Part shown: in pieces, positions 63,491-64,000 of the stretch | How positions within the stretch are numbered: the stretch's first letter is position 1 | How the letters are laid out: each line of letters opens with the position of its first letter | Origin: Acidovorax radicis | GTDB lineage: Bacteria; Pseudomonadota; Gammaproteobacteria; Burkholderiales; Burkholderiaceae_C | NCBI RefSeq assembly: GCF_020510705.1 | Contig: NZ_CP075184.1 | Location: forward strand, 4,092,001 to 4,156,000 | Direction of reading: 5' to 3' | DNA length: 64,000 nucleotides | The notes under the pieces: generated by a model | Seen by the model: the letters and a program-made list of their open reading frames with translations, nothing else | The model's database searches: none | Told to the model about the DNA's origin: nothing | Position numbers and translations under genes: made by a program

Positions 63491-64000
63491 ATGTCATCCG
63501 CCTCGTCCTCCCCATCCTCCCGTTTGCTTGATCTCACCCATCCCATCGTCGCGGGTCTCATTTCGGTCATCGTCAACTATGGCGGGACTTTCATTTTGGT
63601 GTTCCAGGCGGCCAAGGTGGCAGGCCTGAGCCCGGAGTTGACGGGATCGTGGGTGTGGTCGATTTCGATTGGCGTGGGCGCCACGGGAATCATCCTGAGC
63701 TGGCTGACGCGCGAGCCGATCATTACCGCGTGGTCCACGCCGGCTGCAGCGTTCCTGGTGACGGCGCTGGCGACCACTCCCTATGCCGAAGCGGTGGGCG
63801 CGTATCTGATTTCAGCCGCTGCTTTTGTGGTGCTAGGCCTATCGGGATGGTTCGAGCGCCTGATCCGGCTGATTCCACATGGTGTGGCGGCAGGTTTGCT
63901 CGCAGGCATCTTGCTGCAATTTGGTATCAAGGCTTTCGGCGGCATGAACATCGACCCGTTGTTGGCCGGTTTGCTCATCGTGACCTATGTGGTGCTCAAG
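63491..64000 (+). CDS. benE: Benzoate/proton symporter BenE family transporter, N-terminal part
   Basis: The first 170 codons of a polytopic membrane protein that runs off the right edge. It starts MSSASSSPSSRLLDLTHPIVAGLISVIVNYGGTF. It then shows ELTGSWVWSISIGVGATGIILSW, EPIITAWSTPAAAFLVTALA and RLIPHGVAAGLLAGILLQFGIKAF, which are typical of BenE. About five membrane segments are visible. The family takes up benzoate or related aromatic acids. It is divergent from the MocR gene. Confidence 0.9.
   Translation, partial: MSSASSSPSSRLLDLTHPIVAGLISVIVNYGGTFILVFQAAKVAGLSPELTGSWVWSISIGVGATGIILSWLTREPIITAWSTPAAAFLVTALATTPYAEAVGAYLISAAAFVVLGLSGWFERLIRLIPHGVAAGLLAGILLQFGIKAFGGMNIDPLLAGLLIVTYVVLK

Overview
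The window is a 64 kb piece of a GC-rich betaproteobacterial chromosome, most likely from the family Comamonadaceae (Acidovorax-like). Reasons: tandem LpxL-type acyltransferases next to metK, a groESL operon with a CIRCE operator and a heat-shock promoter, a CphA/CphA' cyanophycin locus, several Bug-type periplasmic receptors, and a dispersed REP-like hairpin (AGCGCTT-7 nt-AAGCGCT with a CAGCTATNAAA tail) of the kind I associate with this family. Assignment below family level is not possible from the sequence alone.

The left half (1-36.4 kb) reads as housekeeping backbone. It holds the 5' part of msrP, the cytochrome c maturation pair ccsB/resB, a cytochrome c4, the GTPase engB, an epoxide-hydrolase-like enzyme, two lipid A acyltransferases, metK followed by a triplicated copy of its own 3' end, a DUF1328 protein, a hemerythrin, a diguanylate cyclase with a heme-type CxxCH sensor domain, an NMN adenylyltransferase/Nudix fusion, a DUF805 protein, groESL, a CZB-domain protein, an LLM oxidoreductase, an SDR, an orphan gspF, a 5'-nucleotidase, an EF-hand protein, the cyanophycin locus (DUF1854 protein and ABC exporter on one strand, divergent from cphA', cphA and a CreA-like gene), a FrnE-like DsbA protein, plsC and a cdsA-like gene, ruvC and a bestrophin. 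Seven copies of the hairpin repeat lie in its intergenic gaps.

The right half (36.4-64 kb) is accessory in character, and I found no copy of the hairpin repeat there. It starts with an azoR/LysR divergent pair. Next is an eight-gene minus-strand catabolic block under a divergent IclR regulator: Bug receptor, enoyl-CoA hydratase, ADP-forming CoA ligase, hydratase/3-hydroxyacyl-CoA dehydrogenase fusion, 3-oxoadipyl-CoA-type thiolase, a frameshifted second Bug receptor, alpha/beta hydrolase, and MmgE/PrpD. Together these could take up an organic acid, activate it to a CoA ester and shorten it by beta-oxidation. A two-component system then stands divergent from a complete tripartite RND efflux operon.

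From 57.8 to 61.9 kb lies a mosaic of insertion-sequence debris (IS30, IS66, IS3) enclosing a hydrolase, an AraC regulator and a cupin. The window ends with a MocR-type regulator divergent from benE, which runs off the right edge. No tRNA, rRNA or CRISPR array was recognised.
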